Of a stretch of 64,000 bases of DNA, positions 42,301-52,349 are shown one piece after another. Positions within the stretch are counted from its first letter, which is position 1; every line of letters begins with the position of its first letter. Source of the stretch: JACVRW01 sp963846505 (GTDB lineage Bacteria > Actinomycetota > Thermoleophilia > Solirubrobacterales > Thermoleophilaceae); assembly GCA_963846505.1 (NCBI GenBank), contig CAWJWD010000006.1:558001-622000 (forward strand), read 5' to 3'. The notes beneath the pieces are model-generated. The model made no database searches. It was not told the origin of the DNA and saw nothing but the letters and a program-made list of their open reading frames with translations. A program made the translations under genes and the position numbers.

Positions 42301-42553
42301 GCCAGGCTCCTCCATGACGGCAGTGCGGGAAACCGGATGTTCCCTCGAGCGGGCACGCGCGTCGTCGGGCACGGGACGACTCTCGAGACTGCCCCGGAGG
42401 ACGCAGGCAGGCCTGCCCCCTACTCCCGGCGGAGTACGTCGTTCGGCACGACGCAGCTTGCCCGCTGCCGCGCCGACCGGCAATCGGTCTCGCCAATCGA
42501 GCATGAGCGTTTGCCGATTGCAGTTTCCTCGTGCAACCGGCAGGCTCCAGCTC
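42301..42553. promoter_or_regulatory. Divergent intergenic region lysR / beta-helix operon
   Basis: 253 bases with no gene. It holds ATCGAGCATGAGCGTTTGCCGATTGCAGTT around its right part (here split: ATCGAGCATGAGCG then TTTGCCGATTGCAG), and GGCAATCGGT near 42478, so TGCCGATT and its complement AATCGG(T) recur about 30 bases apart as a possible LysR-type interrupted dyad. Confidence 0.35.
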
Positions 42554-44482
42554 ATGTCGGGCGCATGGATCTGCGGACCGCTCGCGGTCGTCGCCGTCGT
42601 CTTGGCGGTTCCCTCCGCCGCGCTCGGCGGCGGCGACGAGCCGCACCTGCCGCCCAGCGCCGGGCCGCCGGGGCCCTGGGACGGATCGTCTCCGGGCAGG
42701 CCCGGCCCCTCGGGGTCGCCGGGCGCGAGGCGCTGCCGGCTGACGAGCGTGCGCGCGGCGGGCCCCGGATCGGTGCTGGGGCTGTACGCGCAGCGCGCCC
42801 GCTGCGACGACGCGCGACGGACGGTGCGCGCCTACCAGTCGTGCCTGCGTGGCGCGGCCGGTCGAGCCGGTGACTGCTATGCCCGCATCGACCGCCGCTG
42901 CGTCCAGCCGGTATTCCTCGGCCGTTGCCGGACGCACGACCGCTTCTTTCGCCGGTCCGTGTCCGGCTACCGCTGCGTCGAGCAGCGCCGCTACCCGATC
43001 GGGGGGCGCTACGACGGCACCGTCACCTGCGTCAGGGGCCAGCGCCGAATCGTCCACCGCTACACGCTCTTCGACAGCACGTCGATCGCGGTGGGGCGCG
43101 AACGGGACCTGCGCTCGGCCTGGGCCAACCCCCGCTTCCGCAAGATCGAGCTGACGCACGACGTCGTGCTGCGGGCGTGCCGGCTGGGCGACCCGATTCG
43201 AGAAGCGGCGGGGCCGATCGAGCTCGACGGCCACGGTCACACGCTGCGCCAGGGCTGCTTCGAGAAGCGGCTGCTGCGCCAGGACGGCACGGGATTCGTC
43301 GAGCTGCGCAACGTCACGCTCACGCGCGGGGGCAGCGACGGCCCTGGCGCCGCGGTCACGACCCGGGGGGAGATCAGCGTCGTCGACTCCGAGGTGGTCG
43401 ACAACCTCGCCGAGGAACCGGGCGGCGGGATCATGTCGCAGCGCCGCGCCACGATCGTCCGCTCGGTCATCACCGGCAACCTCGCCAACGACGACGGCGG
43501 CGGCGTCTACGCCCGGCGCGGCGGCATCCAGGTCTACGACTCCGTCGTGAGCAGCAACCTCGTCGACGGCTCCGGCGGCGCGCTCGGCTCGACCGGGGAC
43601 ATCCTGGTCGTCCGCTCCCACGTCGACGGCAACACCACCGACGGCGACGGCGGCGCCATCTACGCCGACGAGGACGGCGACGTGACCGTGATCGACTCCA
43701 CCGTCAACGGCAGCACCGCGGACGGTCCCGGCGGCGCGATCTTCACGCTCGACGGCGACGTCACTGTGGTCAACTCGATCCTGAACGGCAACCGCGCCGA
43801 CGACCGCGGCGGCGCGATCTCCGGCGAAGCGACGGTGACGGTCGTGAACTCGACCATCGCGCGCAACGCCGCGGTCGCCCACGCGGGCGGCGGGATCTGG
43901 GCACGTGGCGACCTCTACGTCGCGAACTCGACCGTCAGCGACAACTACGCGGAGGGCCAGGGCGGCGGCATGCTCGGCGCCGGCACCGTCGGCCTCGTCA
44001 ACTCGACGGTGATCGACAACATCGCGCCGGTCGGCGCGGACGTCGGCGCGGGACGCAGGTTGGACGCGTTCGGCTCGATCATCGGCCCGGCAAGGACCAA
44101 CAGCGCCGGGGGCCAGGTCCAGCCGACCGGGACGAGCTGCCAGGTAAGCGGCGCGAGGTCGTTCGGCTACAACGTCGTCGCGGACTCGTCGTGCGGCCTC
44201 GCCGGCCCCGGCGACCTCGTCGGCGCGCCGCCGCTGCTGGGCCCGCTGGCCGGCAACGGCGGACTCGGCGAGACCCGGTTGCCTCAGCTCGAGAGCCCGG
44301 CGCTCGATCGCATCCCCCTTCCCCACTGCGGGTTCGCGCCCTTCGGGGACGTGCTCGAGGGAGAGCAGCATCTCGCGGGCCTGGTCGAGGACCGCCTGGC
44401 GCTGATCGCCAAGGACCAGCGCGGCGTCCCGCGCCCGCAGGGCGCGGGCTGCGACGCCGGCGCCGTGGAGCTGAGCAGATGA
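42554..44482 (+). CDS. Secreted right-handed beta-helix (Pmp-like) protein
   Basis: 642 residues; signal peptide about 1-25, then a Cys-rich N-terminal module (residues about 58-165, with CRL, CDD, CLR, CYA, CVQ, CRT, CVE, CVR) and a beta-helix from about 200 to 540 built of repeats of the kind VVDSEVVDNLA...GGGI, VVRSHVDGNTTDGDGGAIY, VVNSTIARNAAVAHAGGGIW. The turns are Asp/Asn/Gly-rich. Such folds bind or degrade polysaccharides, or act as adhesins. The C-terminus (GCDAGAVELSR) is the standard end of this repeat family. Its stop overlaps the next start (ATGA). Confidence 0.85.
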   Translation: MSGAWICGPLAVVAVVLAVPSAALGGGDEPHLPPSAGPPGPWDGSSPGRPGPSGSPGARRCRLTSVRAAGPGSVLGLYAQRARCDDARRTVRAYQSCLRGAAGRAGDCYARIDRRCVQPVFLGRCRTHDRFFRRSVSGYRCVEQRRYPIGGRYDGTVTCVRGQRRIVHRYTLFDSTSIAVGRERDLRSAWANPRFRKIELTHDVVLRACRLGDPIREAAGPIELDGHGHTLRQGCFEKRLLRQDGTGFVELRNVTLTRGGSDGPGAAVTTRGEISVVDSEVVDNLAEEPGGGIMSQRRATIVRSVITGNLANDDGGGVYARRGGIQVYDSVVSSNLVDGSGGALGSTGDILVVRSHVDGNTTDGDGGAIYADEDGDVTVIDSTVNGSTADGPGGAIFTLDGDVTVVNSILNGNRADDRGGAISGEATVTVVNSTIARNAAVAHAGGGIWARGDLYVANSTVSDNYAEGQGGGMLGAGTVGLVNSTVIDNIAPVGADVGAGRRLDAFGSIIGPARTNSAGGQVQPTGTSCQVSGARSFGYNVVADSSCGLAGPGDLVGAPPLLGPLAGNGGLGETRLPQLESPALDRIPLPHCGFAPFGDVLEGEQHLAGLVEDRLALIAKDQRGVPRPQGAGCDAGAVELSR

Positions 44483-45273
44483 GGCGCCGGCTGCCGCTCG
44501 CCGGCGCACTGCTCGCCGCCGCGGCCCTGCTGTTCGCGGCGGCGGGATCGGCCAGCCCCGACGGCAGACCCCGGATCCGTGCCGCCGGCGAGGACTCCCC
44601 CTGGCCGCGCACCCCCGCGCTGCGGCCCAACGTCCGTGCAGTCGCGTCGGTGGTGCGCGATCTCGAGCACAAGACCGAGCTGATGGAGTTGTCGGTGGAC
44701 CGTTACGCCGCCTGGCTCGCGTGCATCCGCGGCGTGCCCGTGAGCGAGTACGGAGACCCGGACCGCCAGTTCGGCTACGCCTACGACGAACGCGACGGGA
44801 CCAGTCCGGGTCACATGCCGGCGCTCGCGATCGACCGCAAGAGCCGGCGCGGCAAGGAGGACTACCTCTTCCTCGCCTTCTCGCGCCGGGGCGGCTGCCG
44901 CAGCGACGCCCCCCTGCCCGGCGGGACCGCCGATCCGGCCTCGGCGCGGGCGTCCGCGCGACCCACGGTGAGGAGCCTCGAGCGGAGGGTCAAGCGGCTG
45001 AAGCGCTCCATGCGCATGCTGCTGGCGGCCTCCGAGCACTTCGACGAGTGGGAGTCGTGCGTGTCCTGGGTCCCGGTGACCGAGTACGGAGATCCGAGCG
45101 GAGCGTTCGGCTATCTGTTCGGACCCAGGGGCGCCGCCACGCCCGGCTACCGACCCGCGCTGGCGATCGATCGCAGCGACTGGGACGACCCCGACTACAT
45201 GTTCCTGGCGTTCGTCGGCGGGGACCGCCCCGGCCGGACCTGCCAGGACGAGCCAGGAGAGGCGGTCGACTGA
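44479..45273 (+). CDS. Secreted protein with two copies of an unnamed repeat
   Basis: 264 residues; signal peptide about 1-25. A unit of about 55 residues occurs twice: CIRGVPVSEYGDPDRQFGY...PALAIDRK...EDYLFLAF (about 82-136) and CVSWVPVTEYGDPSGAFGY...PALAIDRS...PDYMFLAF (about 194-248). Each unit is preceded by a coiled-coil-like stretch (VRDLEHKTELMELSVDRYAAW and LERRVKRLKRSMRMLLAASEHF). One more copy occurs in the next gene. No known family comes to mind. Translationally coupled to the beta-helix gene, so probably assembled with it outside the cell. Confidence 0.75.
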   Translation: MRRRLPLAGALLAAAALLFAAAGSASPDGRPRIRAAGEDSPWPRTPALRPNVRAVASVVRDLEHKTELMELSVDRYAAWLACIRGVPVSEYGDPDRQFGYAYDERDGTSPGHMPALAIDRKSRRGKEDYLFLAFSRRGGCRSDAPLPGGTADPASARASARPTVRSLERRVKRLKRSMRMLLAASEHFDEWESCVSWVPVTEYGDPSGAFGYLFGPRGAATPGYRPALAIDRSDWDDPDYMFLAFVGGDRPGRTCQDEPGEAVD

Positions 45274-45274
45274 C

Positions 45275-45679
45275 GTGCGCCACGTGCTGCTGCTCGCCTG
45301 CGTCTGCGTCGCCGCCCTGGCGGCCGCGCCGCCGGCGTTCGCCGGCGAGAACGACGAGTCGTCGCTTCCGGACAGGGTGGAGGAGCTTCAGCAGGAGCTG
45401 GACTCCCTGATCGAGGAGGTCGAGGACCTGCAGGAGCCGGTGGAGGAGTTCTCCCTCTTCGACGAGTGCATGTACCTGATCGGCGTGAGCGCGCATGGCA
45501 AGCGCGACGGCAGCTCCGGCTACGTCTTCGGGGCGCGCGACCAAGCCCGCCGGCCGGCGCTCGCCATGGACATGCGCGGCTTCGGCCTGCCCCAGTTCCA
45601 GTTCCTGGCGTTCCCCGGCGAGGAGCCGCCGAGCATCGAGTGCAACGAGGACGCGGGCGAGGAATTCGTCGACGGCTAG
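45275..45679 (+). CDS. Secreted coiled-coil protein with one copy of the same repeat
   Basis: 134 residues from a GTG one base after the previous stop. Signal peptide about 1-23, an acidic coiled coil (VEELQQELDSLIEEVEDLQEPVEEF), then one repeat: CMYLIGVSAHG...SGYVFGARDQARRPALAMDMRGFGLPQFQFLAF. Third gene of the beta-helix operon. Its stop shares CTAG with the convergent LuxR regulator. Confidence 0.75.
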   Translation: MRHVLLLACVCVAALAAAPPAFAGENDESSLPDRVEELQQELDSLIEEVEDLQEPVEEFSLFDECMYLIGVSAHGKRDGSSGYVFGARDQARRPALAMDMRGFGLPQFQFLAFPGEEPPSIECNEDAGEEFVDG

Positions 45680-48470
45680 CCGTGCTCGCCGGGATGCTGC
45701 GGCGGCTCCGAGCCGAGCGCGTCGCGCAGCGCGGCGCGGGACCTGATGCCGAGCTTCGGGAAGACGCGATAGAGGTGGGCCCCGACGGTCCTGTGAGACA
45801 GGAACAGCCGCTGTCCGATCTGCTTGTTGGTCAACCCGGTGGCGGCGAGCATGGCGATCTCGTGCTCCTGAGGGGTGAGCGACTCCGGCCCCCCGCCGTC
45901 GTGCGGCGTGCTGAGGCCGGTGGCTCGGAGCTCGTTGCCGGCCCGCGCCGCCCACGGCCGCGCCCCGAGGCCGTCGAAGGTCTCGAGCGCCGCCGTCAGT
46001 TGCGTCCGTGCCTCGCCGATGGCCTGGTCGCGACGCAGGTGCTCGCCGTACGCCAGCCGAACGCGCGCCAGCTCGAACGGCCAGCGCTCGACACCGCTGA
46101 TGCCCAGCGCTCGCTCGAACAGGTCTGCAGCATCCTCCTCGAGGGCGACGAGCGCCTCCGACGCGCCGGCCAAGAGAGCCAGCCGCGGCGACAGACGACC
46201 CATGTTCGCGGTGCGCATGGCCTCGACGTGGACGATTGCCTCGGCGTGACGGTCGGTGTGCACCGCGGCCTCGACGAGATCCAGCGTGGCCCAGAGCCCG
46301 AACGGGACGTAGGAGTCCAGGACGCCCGGCGGGCTGAGGGCGGCGGCCTGCTCGTACGCCTGCTCGTACTCCCCGTGCCCCAGGGCGATGAGCAGCTCTA
46401 CGTGGCGGGCGTACAGGACGACGGTCCGCGCTCGTCGAGGCGCCGCCCAGCGGATCATGTCGCCGCTCAGGGATCGAGCCGTGCCCTCGTCGCCGCGGCC
46501 GGCGGCCAGCAGCGCCAGCGTGAACCACATCGGCCACTCGAGCAGGCGATAGCCATGGGCGTCGCAGAGCTCGAGGCCCTCCTCGGCCATCGCCTGGGCT
46601 TCGTCCCACCGCCCCGTGCTGAAGCCGCCGAGGGAGAGATGGGCCAGCGCCACGATGCCGGAGGCCACGGCCCCGCCCTCCCGCGCGTCGCGAACCACGC
46701 GCCAGTGAGACTCCCGGCAGCCCTCGCTGCGGTCGACGAAGAAGGCCGCTCGCCCGATCCACACGATGCGGTCGGGATCGGTCTCCTCGTGCAGGCGGGC
46801 GATCAGCGCGTCGAGCTCGTCGAGCGCCCCTGGAGTCACTCGGGTCGGGTCGACGAAGAGGACCGCGCACAGCGCCAGCAGCACGGGAGCGGGCTTCAGC
46901 CGCGCGACCGCGGCATGGAACGGCGCCCACAGCTCCTGTCGCCCACCGCCGAAATAGCAGATGAAGAGCAGGGTGTTCAGCGCTTCGAGCAGTGCGGTGT
47001 CGGTCGGGTCGGACCGCCCCGAGCGGCTCTCGATCGCACCGACGAGCAGGCGGTGCGCGGTGTCGACGTCCCCCTCGCCGTTGATCAGCAGGTTGGCGGT
47101 GGCGACCGCCGCCTCGAGCGAGCCCCCGGCCTCCGTGTCGGCGTTGCGGGCGTCGGCGAGCAGTTGGGGCGCGCTGCGCAGCTCGCCCGTCACGTTCGCC
47201 CCGAGGTAGGCCGCCTCGGCCAGCCGCCGGCCCCGGTCCGCCCCACGCGGGCTGAGATCGGCGGAGCGCAGCATCGCGGCGACGGCGGCGACCGCGTCGC
47301 CGCGCCCCAGCAGGCGGCGGGCGGTCTGCTCGAGCAGGCTCGCCACCGCCTCGTCCGGCTCGATCGTCGCTTCGGCCAGATGCCACGCGCGGCGCTCGGG
47401 CTGCTCGACGAGGGCCTCGGCCAGCAGCCGATGGGCGCGGCGACGCTCGCTGCTGCTCGAGAGCTCCACGACCGTGGCGGAGACCAGCGGATGCCGGAAG
47501 ATCAAGCGGCGGCTGTGCTCGTCGACGTGCACCAGCCGCGCCCGTTCGGCGGGCACCAGCGCCTCGAGCGCTTCACCCCCGTCCACGGCCAGGACGCAGA
47601 GGTCGCCCGTGCCTTCCAACGCGCTCGAGAGCAGCAGCTGCAGGGTCGTGCCGGGGAGGTCGGAACGCGTGCGGCGAACAGGGCTTGCAGGCGGCGGCTA
47701 TGGGGCAGCGCGCCCGGGAAGGGTCCCAGCGAGATGCGTTGCGCCCCGCTCAGCGCCGCGGGCAGCTCCAGCAGCGCCAACGGATTTCCCTGCGCCTGCG
47801 CGAGGACGTGCCGGCGCACCGTGGCGGCCAACGCCGGGAAGCGCTCGCCCACCAGGGCCTTGGCGTGATCGTCGTCGAGCGGCTGCAGCTCGAGCTCGGG
47901 CAGCCCGCCGCGGTCGAAGAAGCCCTCGGAATCGGACCGCAGGGCCGCGACGAACCCGACACGGCTGTCGGCCAGGCGGCGTGCGACGAATCCGAGCACC
48001 GCCGCGCTCGGGCGGTCGAGCCACGGCAGGTCGTCCACGACGAGCAGCAGCGGACGGGCGGCGGCGGCCTCGCGCAGCAGCGCCAGCGCAGCGTTCGACA
48101 CGATCAGGCGATCGGCGGGCGGGCGGCCGCCGCCGAAGCCCAGGGCGACCGAGAGCGCCTCGCGCTGGACGGCGCCGAGCTGCTCGAACTCGGCCTGGAG
48201 TGGCAGCAGCGCCTGGTTGAGGCCGGAGAAGCTGACGTCGGCCTCGAACTCCACTCCGGCGGCGCGCACCACCTGGGTCCCGGCCGCCGCGGCCTGCTCG
48301 GCTGCGGCGTCGAGCAATGCCGTCTTGCCGACGCCCGGGTCTCCCGACAACAGCAGCGCCCCACCGTGGACGGCGGCCTCGCCCAGAAACGACCCGAGCA
48401 GCTCGAGCTCGCCATCGCGACCGACCAGCGTCGCCGGGGCGCTTCTTCGCAGAGCTTCGACGTTGCTCAC
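45676..48470 (-). pseudogene. Large AAA/LuxR-type (LAL) transcriptional activator, single frameshift
   Basis: Starts at GTG 48470. The first part (to about 47670) holds the ATPase: LVGRDGELELLGSFLGEA, Walker A LSGDPGVGKTALLD, Walker B LLLVVDDLPWLDRPS. The frame breaks in CGCGTTCCGAC near 47661-47672, where one base appears lost. The rest continues one frame over (DLPGTTLQLLLSSALEGTGDLCVL) through a TPR-like region to a LuxR HTH (LTPQEHEIAMLAATGLTNKQIGQRLFLSHRTVGAHLYRVFPKLGI). Restored, it would be about 930 residues, the normal size of LAL regulators. Divergent from the molybdoenzyme operon, which it likely controls. Error or recent mutation cannot be told apart here. Confidence 0.8.
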
Positions 48471-48582
48471 ATGCTTCGCCCTCCTAGCGGCAGCAAACGC
48501 ACAGCTTACGACTAAGAAACAGTCACTGTCATGGTCATTTGACACAAGACTGAACCGTCGCGCGCGACGGAGACTGCGCGGC

Positions 48583-49044
48583 ATGGACCTCGAGCTCTCG
48601 GTCAACGGCTCGCCGCATGAGCTCGAGCTCGAACCGCGCGTCAGCCTGCTCGACGCGCTGCGGGAGCACCTGGACCTCGCCGGCACCAAGAAGGGCTGCG
48701 ACCAGGGCGCGTGCGGAGCCTGCACGGTCTGGGTCGACGGACGCCGGGTGCTCGCCTGCCTGACCCTCGCGATCGCCTGCGAGGGCCGGGAGGTCACGAC
48801 GATCGAGGGGCTGGCCGCCGACGGAGAGCTGCACCCGATGCAGCGTGCGTTCGTCGAGCACGACGCCTTCCAGTGCGGCTACTGCACCGCCGGTCAGATC
48901 ATGTCCGCGGTGGCGCTGCTGGGGGAGGGCAACGCCGCCACGGATGCGGACATCGCCGAGTTCATGAGCGGCAACATCTGTCGCTGCGCGGCCTACCCGA
49001 ACATCCGCGCGGCGATCCGGGAGGTCCGGGATGCGTCCGTTTAG
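48583..49044 (+). CDS. (2Fe-2S)-binding subunit of xanthine dehydrogenase-family enzyme
   Basis: 153 residues with both clusters: plant-type ferredoxin cysteines in GCDQGACGACTVWVDGRRVLAC and the C-terminal four-helix cluster CGYCTAGQIMS with NICRCAAYPNI. It passes electrons from the molybdenum site to FAD. No Tat signal, unlike E. coli PaoA, so this enzyme is cytoplasmic. First gene of a three-subunit operon; its end overlaps the next start by 14 bases. Confidence 0.93.
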   Translation: MDLELSVNGSPHELELEPRVSLLDALREHLDLAGTKKGCDQGACGACTVWVDGRRVLACLTLAIACEGREVTTIEGLAADGELHPMQRAFVEHDAFQCGYCTAGQIMSAVALLGEGNAATDADIAEFMSGNICRCAAYPNIRAAIREVRDASV

Positions 49045-50023
49045 CTACATGCGCGCGACCGACGTCGACGAAGCGGTCGCGACCGTCAGCGCCAGTCCGG
49101 CGAACGCGTTCCTGGCGGGCGGCACGACGGAGGTCGACCTCGTCCGCCTGGGCGTCGAGCGCCCCGATCTGCTCGTGGACATCAACGCGTTGCCGCTCGG
49201 CGGCGTCGAGGAGCTTCCAGACGGTGGCCTGCGCATCGGCGCGCTCGCCCGCATGAGCGACGTCGCCCGCATGCCCGTAGTCGTCGAGCGCTATCCGGCC
49301 GTAGCCCAAGCGCTGCTGCTGGGCGCCTCGGAGCAGCTGCGCAACATGGCGTCGATGGGCGGGAACCTGTGCCAGCGGGTGCGCTGCGGGTACTTCCGGG
49401 ACGGCATCTCGCCGTGCAACAAGCGCGAGCCCGGCAGCGGCTGCTCGGCCCTGGACGGGCTCAACCGCGGCCACGCGATCCTGGGCGCCAGCGAACATTG
49501 CATCGCCACCCATCCGTCGGACGTGGCCGTCGCCCTCGTCGCCTTCGACGCGATCGTGCACACGGTCGGACCGAGCGGCCCGCGGACGATCGCGATCGAC
49601 GACTTCTACCTGCTGCCCGGCGACACCCCGCAGCTGGAGCATCCGCTCGAGCACGGTGAGCTGATCGTGGCGATCGAGCTGCCGCCGCTGCCGGTCGCCC
49701 GCCGGTCGCTCTACCTCAAGTTCCGCGACCGCCGGTCCTATGAGTTCGCGCTCGTGTCCGTCGCCGCCGCCGTGCAGGTTCGGGACGGGCTCCTCACCGA
49801 GGTCCGCGTCGCCCTCGGTGGGGTCGCCACCAAGCCCTGGCGCGCACGCCGCGCAGAAGCGCAGCTGATCGGTGCGCCAGCCACGGCGCAGGCGTTCGCG
49901 GAGGCCGCGACGGCGGAGCTCGGCACGGCGACGGTGCGCGAACACAACGCCTTCAAGGACGAGCTCGCCCAGCGGGCGATGTTCCGCGCCCTGACAACGG
50001 CCCTGCGGGGAGGGACGGAGTGA
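49031..50023 (+). CDS. FAD-binding subunit (PaoB/YagS-like) with extra Fe-S motif
   Basis: 330 residues. FAD sites FLAGGTTEVDLVRLG and NMASMGGNLCQRVRC; the insertion CQRVRCGYFRDGISPCNKREPGSGC supplies four Cys for the additional [4Fe-4S] cluster known from E. coli PaoB/YagS. C-terminal CO-dehydrogenase flavoprotein fold (RSYEFALVSVAAAVQV). Accepts electrons from the 2Fe-2S subunit. Overlaps the next gene by four bases (GTGA). Confidence 0.92.
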   Translation: MRPFSYMRATDVDEAVATVSASPANAFLAGGTTEVDLVRLGVERPDLLVDINALPLGGVEELPDGGLRIGALARMSDVARMPVVVERYPAVAQALLLGASEQLRNMASMGGNLCQRVRCGYFRDGISPCNKREPGSGCSALDGLNRGHAILGASEHCIATHPSDVAVALVAFDAIVHTVGPSGPRTIAIDDFYLLPGDTPQLEHPLEHGELIVAIELPPLPVARRSLYLKFRDRRSYEFALVSVAAAVQVRDGLLTEVRVALGGVATKPWRARRAEAQLIGAPATAQAFAEAATAELGTATVREHNAFKDELAQRAMFRALTTALRGGTE

Positions 50024-52272
50024 GTCCCGCCATCGGCAGGCCCGTCGACCGCGTCGACGGTCATGAGAAGGTCACGGGGGCCGCCCGCTACACGGCGGAG
50101 ATCGCCCTGCCTGACATGACCTACGCCGCGCTCGTCGGTGCGACGATCGCGAGCGGCCGGGTGCTCGAGATCGACGCCGGCCGAGCGGCCGCCGCCGACG
50201 GGGTGCTGGCGGTGCTGACGCACGAGAACCTGCCGAAGATCGCCGGGCGGCCGCGGCTGCTGCCGTCGCTCGCCGGCGGGCCGGCGCCCGGGGAGAGCTT
50301 CTTCCCGCTGCAGGACGACGTCGTGCACTACGCCGGCCAGCCGGTCGCCGTCGTCGTCGCCGACTCCCATGAGCGAGCCCAGCACGCGGCCTCGCTGCTG
50401 GCGCTCGGCTACGAGCGAACGGCGTCGACGACGGTGATCGACGAAGGTCGCGACAGCGCCTACGAGCCCGAGCGGCTGTTCGGCGGGCTGCTCCCCGCAC
50501 GCAGCGAGCGCGGCGACGTCGAGGCCGGGCTCGCCGACGCGGCCGTGCGCATCGACGTCGCCTACCGGTTCGCCGCCAACCATCACAACCCGATCGAGCC
50601 CTCGGCGACCACGGCCGTCTGGGACGGCGACGAGCTGACGCTCTACGACTCGACGCAGGGCATCCGCGCAAGCCAGCTCACGGTGGCCGAGCTGCTCGGG
50701 ATCCCCGTCTCGGACGTGCGCGTCGTCGCCCGCTTCGTCGGAGGCGGCTTCGGCGGGAAGGCCATGACCTGGCCGCACGTGACGCTCGCCGCCCTGGCCG
50801 CTCGCCACGTCGGGCGGCCCGTGAGGCTCGTCCTCACCCGCGCCCAGACGTTCACGTCCACCGGCCACCGCGAGGAGCAGGAGCAGCAGCTGGCGCTCGG
50901 CGCGACGCGCGACGGGCGGCTGACCGCGCTGCGGCACCACAAGCTGTCGATCACGTCTCCGTTCGACGACTGGGCCGAGCCGGCGACCGGGGTTTCCTCG
51001 CAGCTCTACGCCTGCGAGAGCTACGAGGGCGTCCATCGGCTGATCCGCGGCAACACCATCACCCCCACCTTCACGCGCGCGCCGGGCGAGGGAGCGGGGA
51101 TGTTCGCGCTCGAGACGGCGATGGACGAGCTCGCCTTCGAGGTCGGGGTCGATCCGGTCGAGTTGCGCCTGCGCAATCGCGCAGAGGTCGACGCGCGCGG
51201 AAACGCCTGGACCAGCGACGGCCTCGAGGACTGCCTGCGGCGCGGCGCCGAGCTGTTCGGATGGCCGCAGCGAGACCCGGGTCTGCGCTCGCGCCGGGAC
51301 GGCGACCGGCTGATCGGCTCCGGGATGGCGGCCGCCGCCTATCCGATCGCCTTCCCGATGCAGGTCCAGCGCGCTCGCGCGCGCGTGTATGCCGACGGCA
51401 GCGCCGTCGTGCAGACCGGCACCCAGGAATTCGGGACCGGCGCCACGACGGCGATGACGCAGGTCGCGGCCGACGCCCTCGGCGTCGCGCTGGACGCCAT
51501 GCGCTTCGAGGGTGGCGACACCGACCTGCCCAACACCTCGCCCTCGGTGGCCTCCGCGGGCGCCGGCATGGTCAGCGCCGCGGTGCACGCCGCGGCGACG
51601 GCGTTGCGCGACCAGCTGGTGGCGATGGCGGTCGCCGACGGCGACTCCCCCTTGCACGCCGCGGATCCGCAGACGGTGGTGGTGCGCGACGGGCGCATGG
51701 CGCTGCGAGACCGGCCCGAGACCGGCGAGACCCATGGCGAGCTGCTGCACCGCAACCACCTGGCGGACGCCGAGGCGCTCGGGAGCTGGCGCCCTCCGCC
51801 CCCCGACACGCCCCACGGGCTGCTGACCTTCGGCGCCCAGTTCGCCGAGGTCGCCGTCGACCCCGAGCTGGGACTCGTACGCGCGCGGCGGCTGGTCGGC
51901 GTCTTCGCGCCGGGGCGTGTGCTGAACGCCAAGACGGCCCGCAGCCAGCTGATGGGCGGCATGCTCTGGGGCGTCGGTCAGGCGCTGCTCGAGGGCAACC
52001 GGATGGACCCGCGCCTCGGGCGCTGGGGTGCGACCAGCCTCGGCGACTATCTGGTGCCCGTCAACGCCGACGCTCCGGACGTGACGGTCGAGTTCGTCGA
52101 GGTCACCGACACCGTCGTCAACCCGCTCGGGGTCAAGGGCGTCGGGGAGATCGGTCAGGTGGGGGTGGCGGCGGCGATCGCGAACGCCGTCTTCCACGCG
52201 ACCGGGCGGCGGGTTCGAGAGCTGCCGATGACCCCCGAGCTGGTCATGAACCGATCGGACACGGCGGCGTGA
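50020..52272 (+). CDS. Molybdopterin-binding catalytic subunit, xanthine dehydrogenase/aldehyde oxidase family
   Basis: 750 residues. Oxidises aldehydes or N-heterocycles by hydroxylation with water. Motifs: VTGAARYTAE, GGGFGGKAMTWPH (pterin loop), AGAGMVSAAVHAAATALR, and the catalytic Glu in GVKGVGEIGQVG (about E710). In the pocket where xanthine dehydrogenases have Arg/Glu pairs it reads TFTRAPGEGAGMFALE, as in PaoC-type aldehyde oxidases. A molybdenum cofactor carrying cytosine is expected for the PaoABC branch; no XdhC/PaoD-type maturation gene is adjacent. Confidence 0.92.
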   Translation: MSPAIGRPVDRVDGHEKVTGAARYTAEIALPDMTYAALVGATIASGRVLEIDAGRAAAADGVLAVLTHENLPKIAGRPRLLPSLAGGPAPGESFFPLQDDVVHYAGQPVAVVVADSHERAQHAASLLALGYERTASTTVIDEGRDSAYEPERLFGGLLPARSERGDVEAGLADAAVRIDVAYRFAANHHNPIEPSATTAVWDGDELTLYDSTQGIRASQLTVAELLGIPVSDVRVVARFVGGGFGGKAMTWPHVTLAALAARHVGRPVRLVLTRAQTFTSTGHREEQEQQLALGATRDGRLTALRHHKLSITSPFDDWAEPATGVSSQLYACESYEGVHRLIRGNTITPTFTRAPGEGAGMFALETAMDELAFEVGVDPVELRLRNRAEVDARGNAWTSDGLEDCLRRGAELFGWPQRDPGLRSRRDGDRLIGSGMAAAAYPIAFPMQVQRARARVYADGSAVVQTGTQEFGTGATTAMTQVAADALGVALDAMRFEGGDTDLPNTSPSVASAGAGMVSAAVHAAATALRDQLVAMAVADGDSPLHAADPQTVVVRDGRMALRDRPETGETHGELLHRNHLADAEALGSWRPPPPDTPHGLLTFGAQFAEVAVDPELGLVRARRLVGVFAPGRVLNAKTARSQLMGGMLWGVGQALLEGNRMDPRLGRWGATSLGDYLVPVNADAPDVTVEFVEVTDTVVNPLGVKGVGEIGQVGVAAAIANAVFHATGRRVRELPMTPELVMNRSDTAA

Positions 52273-52349
52273 CCGCGACCGCGGCGTCGAGGCCGGACAA
52301 GCTCGTACTGCTCGATCGGCGTGACCCGGCCGGGGTGTCCAGGCAAGCT

